Shown: positions 6,019 to 7,165 of the stretch, piece by piece
How the letters are laid out: each line of letters starts with the position of its first letter
Position numbering within the stretch: position 1 is the first letter of the stretch
Assembly (NCBI GenBank): GCA_964477295.1
Contig: CAYZEZ010000246.1
Coordinates: 1-7,165 of the forward strand
Source of the DNA: CAYZEZ01 sp964477295
GTDB lineage: Bacteria > Bacteroidota > Bacteroidia > Bacteroidales > SM23-62
Length of the DNA stretch: 7,165 bases
Direction: 5' to 3'
The notes under the pieces: model-generated
What the model saw: the letters and a program-made list of their open reading frames with translations, nothing else
Told to the model about the DNA's origin: nothing
Database searches by the model: none
Position numbers and translations under genes: made by a program

Positions 6019-6462
6019 TTACTTCTGCTGATGAACATGAACATCCATCTGGGGGAATGGAATATTCAACCCTTCCTTCCCGAATGTCTGATAGACCTTT
6101 TCCAACATTTTAAAATAAATGCCCCAGTAGTTTTCTGAAAGGGCCCATACACAGACTAAAAAATTTACTGAGCTGTTGCAAAGTTCAGATAAGGCCACAA
6201 AGGGTGAAGGATCTTTTAAAATCCTTTCATCGGCTTCGATGAGCTTGTGAATCACCTCTTTGGCTTTAGTCGCATCATCCTCCTAACCAATCCCACATAT
6301 TATGTCAATCCTTCTCTGCGGCTCTGTTGAATAATTGGCCATCGACCCTGCAGCTAACCCTCCATTGGGGATAATGATGGTCTTATTGTCACCGGTCAGC
6401 GTAATGGTATTGAATATATGGATCTCCTTGATCCAATCAACGATATTAGCTAGTTGTTCCAT
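6019..6462 (-). pseudogene. MscS-family mechanosensitive channel, N-truncated with a nonsense codon
   Basis: The minus-strand frame from ATG 6462 begins at the cytoplasmic beta domain of MscS channels: IKEIHIFNT, then GDNKTIIIPNGGLAAGSMAN and YSTEPQRRIDIICGIG. The next codon is TAG (6285-6283), at a place where the family has GIGY, so a Tyr codon was probably lost. The same frame continues as EDDATKAKEVIHKLIEAD, through DPSPFVALSELCNSSVNFLV to IPFPQMDVHVHQQ and a stop at 6019, the typical MscS C-terminus. The membrane helices, including the pore helix, are absent: a stop lies just upstream of 6462 and the sequence turns into an AT-rich spacer. The remnant cannot form a channel. A gene caller would report only the 78-codon piece 6255-6019. 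Confidence 0.85.
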
Positions 6463-6470
6463 AGTTCTGC

Positions 6471-6501
6471 TATTTTAATTTTATTTGATATAATTAAAAT
6501 A
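6471..6501. repeat. Perfect 10-bp AT-only inverted repeat
   Basis: tattttaatt (6471-6480) and aattaaaata (6492-6501) are exact reverse complements with an 11-nt loop. It sits at the broken edge of the MscS remnant and about 110 bp before the metallophosphatase start. It could be an operator-like site or chance in a very AT-rich stretch; the rest of 6463-6611 shows nothing else firm. Confidence 0.5.
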
Positions 6502-6611
6502 AATATTCCGTGAAATACTTCCCATGTTAATTGATTCCCTTAATTTATTAAGAAATTTATTGTAAAGAAATGTATATTTATGATCAACTCTTAACCAATA
6601 AATCACAGATT

Positions 6612-7165
6612 ATGAAAAAGTACCTTGCCATTCTATTGCTTCCACTGATTCTTTCAGGCTGTAAAGGAAAGACAGATATTAAAGAGGAGAAAATTCCTGA
6701 AAATCAATTCACCTTTGCCTTCCTGACCGATATCCACCTGTGCCCAGAACGGAATGCCGTCGAAGGCTTTCGGAAAGCCATCGATACCATAAATAAGTTA
6801 AACCCGGATTTTGTGCTCACCGGCGGCGACCTGGTCATGGATGCCCTGGCCCAGACCTATGGCAGGGCGGATTCCCTGTATGATTTATATAAGAAAGAAA
6901 GTGCAGCATTGAATATGCCTGTCTATAATACAATGGGCAACCACGAAATATTCGGCTGGAACAGGGATGAACAGGAAATCAGGGACAACAGTGAATATGG
7001 TAAACGAATGTTTGAAAAAAGGATAGGTAAGAGGTATTATTCATTCGATTATAAAGGTTGGCATTTTATCATTCTCGATGCTATCAGCAGGGCTGATGAC
7101 GGGAGATATATCGGGAAGGTAGAAGCTGACCAGGTGGAATGGCTGAGAAAAGACCTGCAGAAACT
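6612..7165 (+). CDS. Lipoprotein calcineurin-like metallophosphatase (3' end outside the window)
   Basis: The frame runs from ATG 6612 past the right edge, 184 full codons. The N-terminus MKKYLAILLLPLILSGC has a lipobox (LSGC, Cys17), so the protein is expected to be lipid-anchored in the periplasm or to the outer membrane. The metallophosphoesterase motifs appear in order: TDIHL (D40, H42), TGGDLV (D73) and GNHE (N110, H111), which bind the two metal ions; the later His motifs lie beyond the window. The segment YYSFDYKGWHFIILDAI (142-158) is the usual strand after GNHE. It is a phosphoester hydrolase, substrate unknown; such proteins in Bacteroidota often act on phosphodiesters or phosphomonoesters outside the cytoplasm. 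It is transcribed away from the MscS remnant, with a leader of about 150 bp. Confidence 0.88.
   Translation, partial: MKKYLAILLLPLILSGCKGKTDIKEEKIPENQFTFAFLTDIHLCPERNAVEGFRKAIDTINKLNPDFVLTGGDLVMDALAQTYGRADSLYDLYKKESAALNMPVYNTMGNHEIFGWNRDEQEIRDNSEYGKRMFEKRIGKRYYSFDYKGWHFIILDAISRADDGRYIGKVEADQVEWLRKDLQK

Noticed and set aside
6573..6580. tatattta as a -7 element for the metallophosphatase
   Set aside because: It lacks the final G of TAnnTTTG and has no TTG core at the right distance; in such an AT-rich leader the match is not convincing.

Overview
The window looks like chromosomal DNA of a Bacteroidota bacterium, probably a free-living or gut polysaccharide degrader of the Bacteroidales/Marinilabiliales type. 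The evidence is secreted GH51 and GH43 enzymes with Bacteroidota-style signal peptides ending in SAQ, the remnant of a type IX secretion (T9SS) sorting domain, a TAnnTTTG-type -7 element ahead of the tRNA, no encoded CCA on the tRNA, and AT-rich leaders without strong Shine-Dalgarno sites.

Layout from left to right: (1) the 3' part of an APC-family permease on the + strand, cut by the window edge; (2) a 438-bp gap holding a decayed minus-strand coding remnant whose end resembles a TrkA-C-type domain; (3) a minus-strand glycosidase operon, read right to left: the tail of a lost T9SS-exported protein (5580-5359), a GH43 enzyme gutted by two internal deletions (5336-4498), an intact GH43-CBM6 enzyme (4477-3116) and an intact GH51 alpha-L-arabinofuranosidase (3088-1559). 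Spacings of about 20-27 bp suggest the ancestral cluster was one transcript. The surviving pair would remove arabinose or xylose from arabinoxylan or arabinan in the periplasm or outside the cell; (4) a tRNA-Cys gene on the minus strand with promoter and intrinsic terminator, followed by a second, diverged copy of the tRNA 3' end plus terminator 167 bp away; (5) a truncated MscS-type mechanosensitive channel gene with a nonsense codon; (6) the 5' part of a lipoprotein metallophosphatase on the + strand, running off the window.

The striking feature is gene decay: four broken coding remnants lie in about 5.3 kb, beside two intact glycosidase genes. The duplicated tRNA-Cys 3' end suggests a past integration or duplication event at this tRNA. 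I found no complete, clearly novel system such as a defence island, CRISPR array or transposon.
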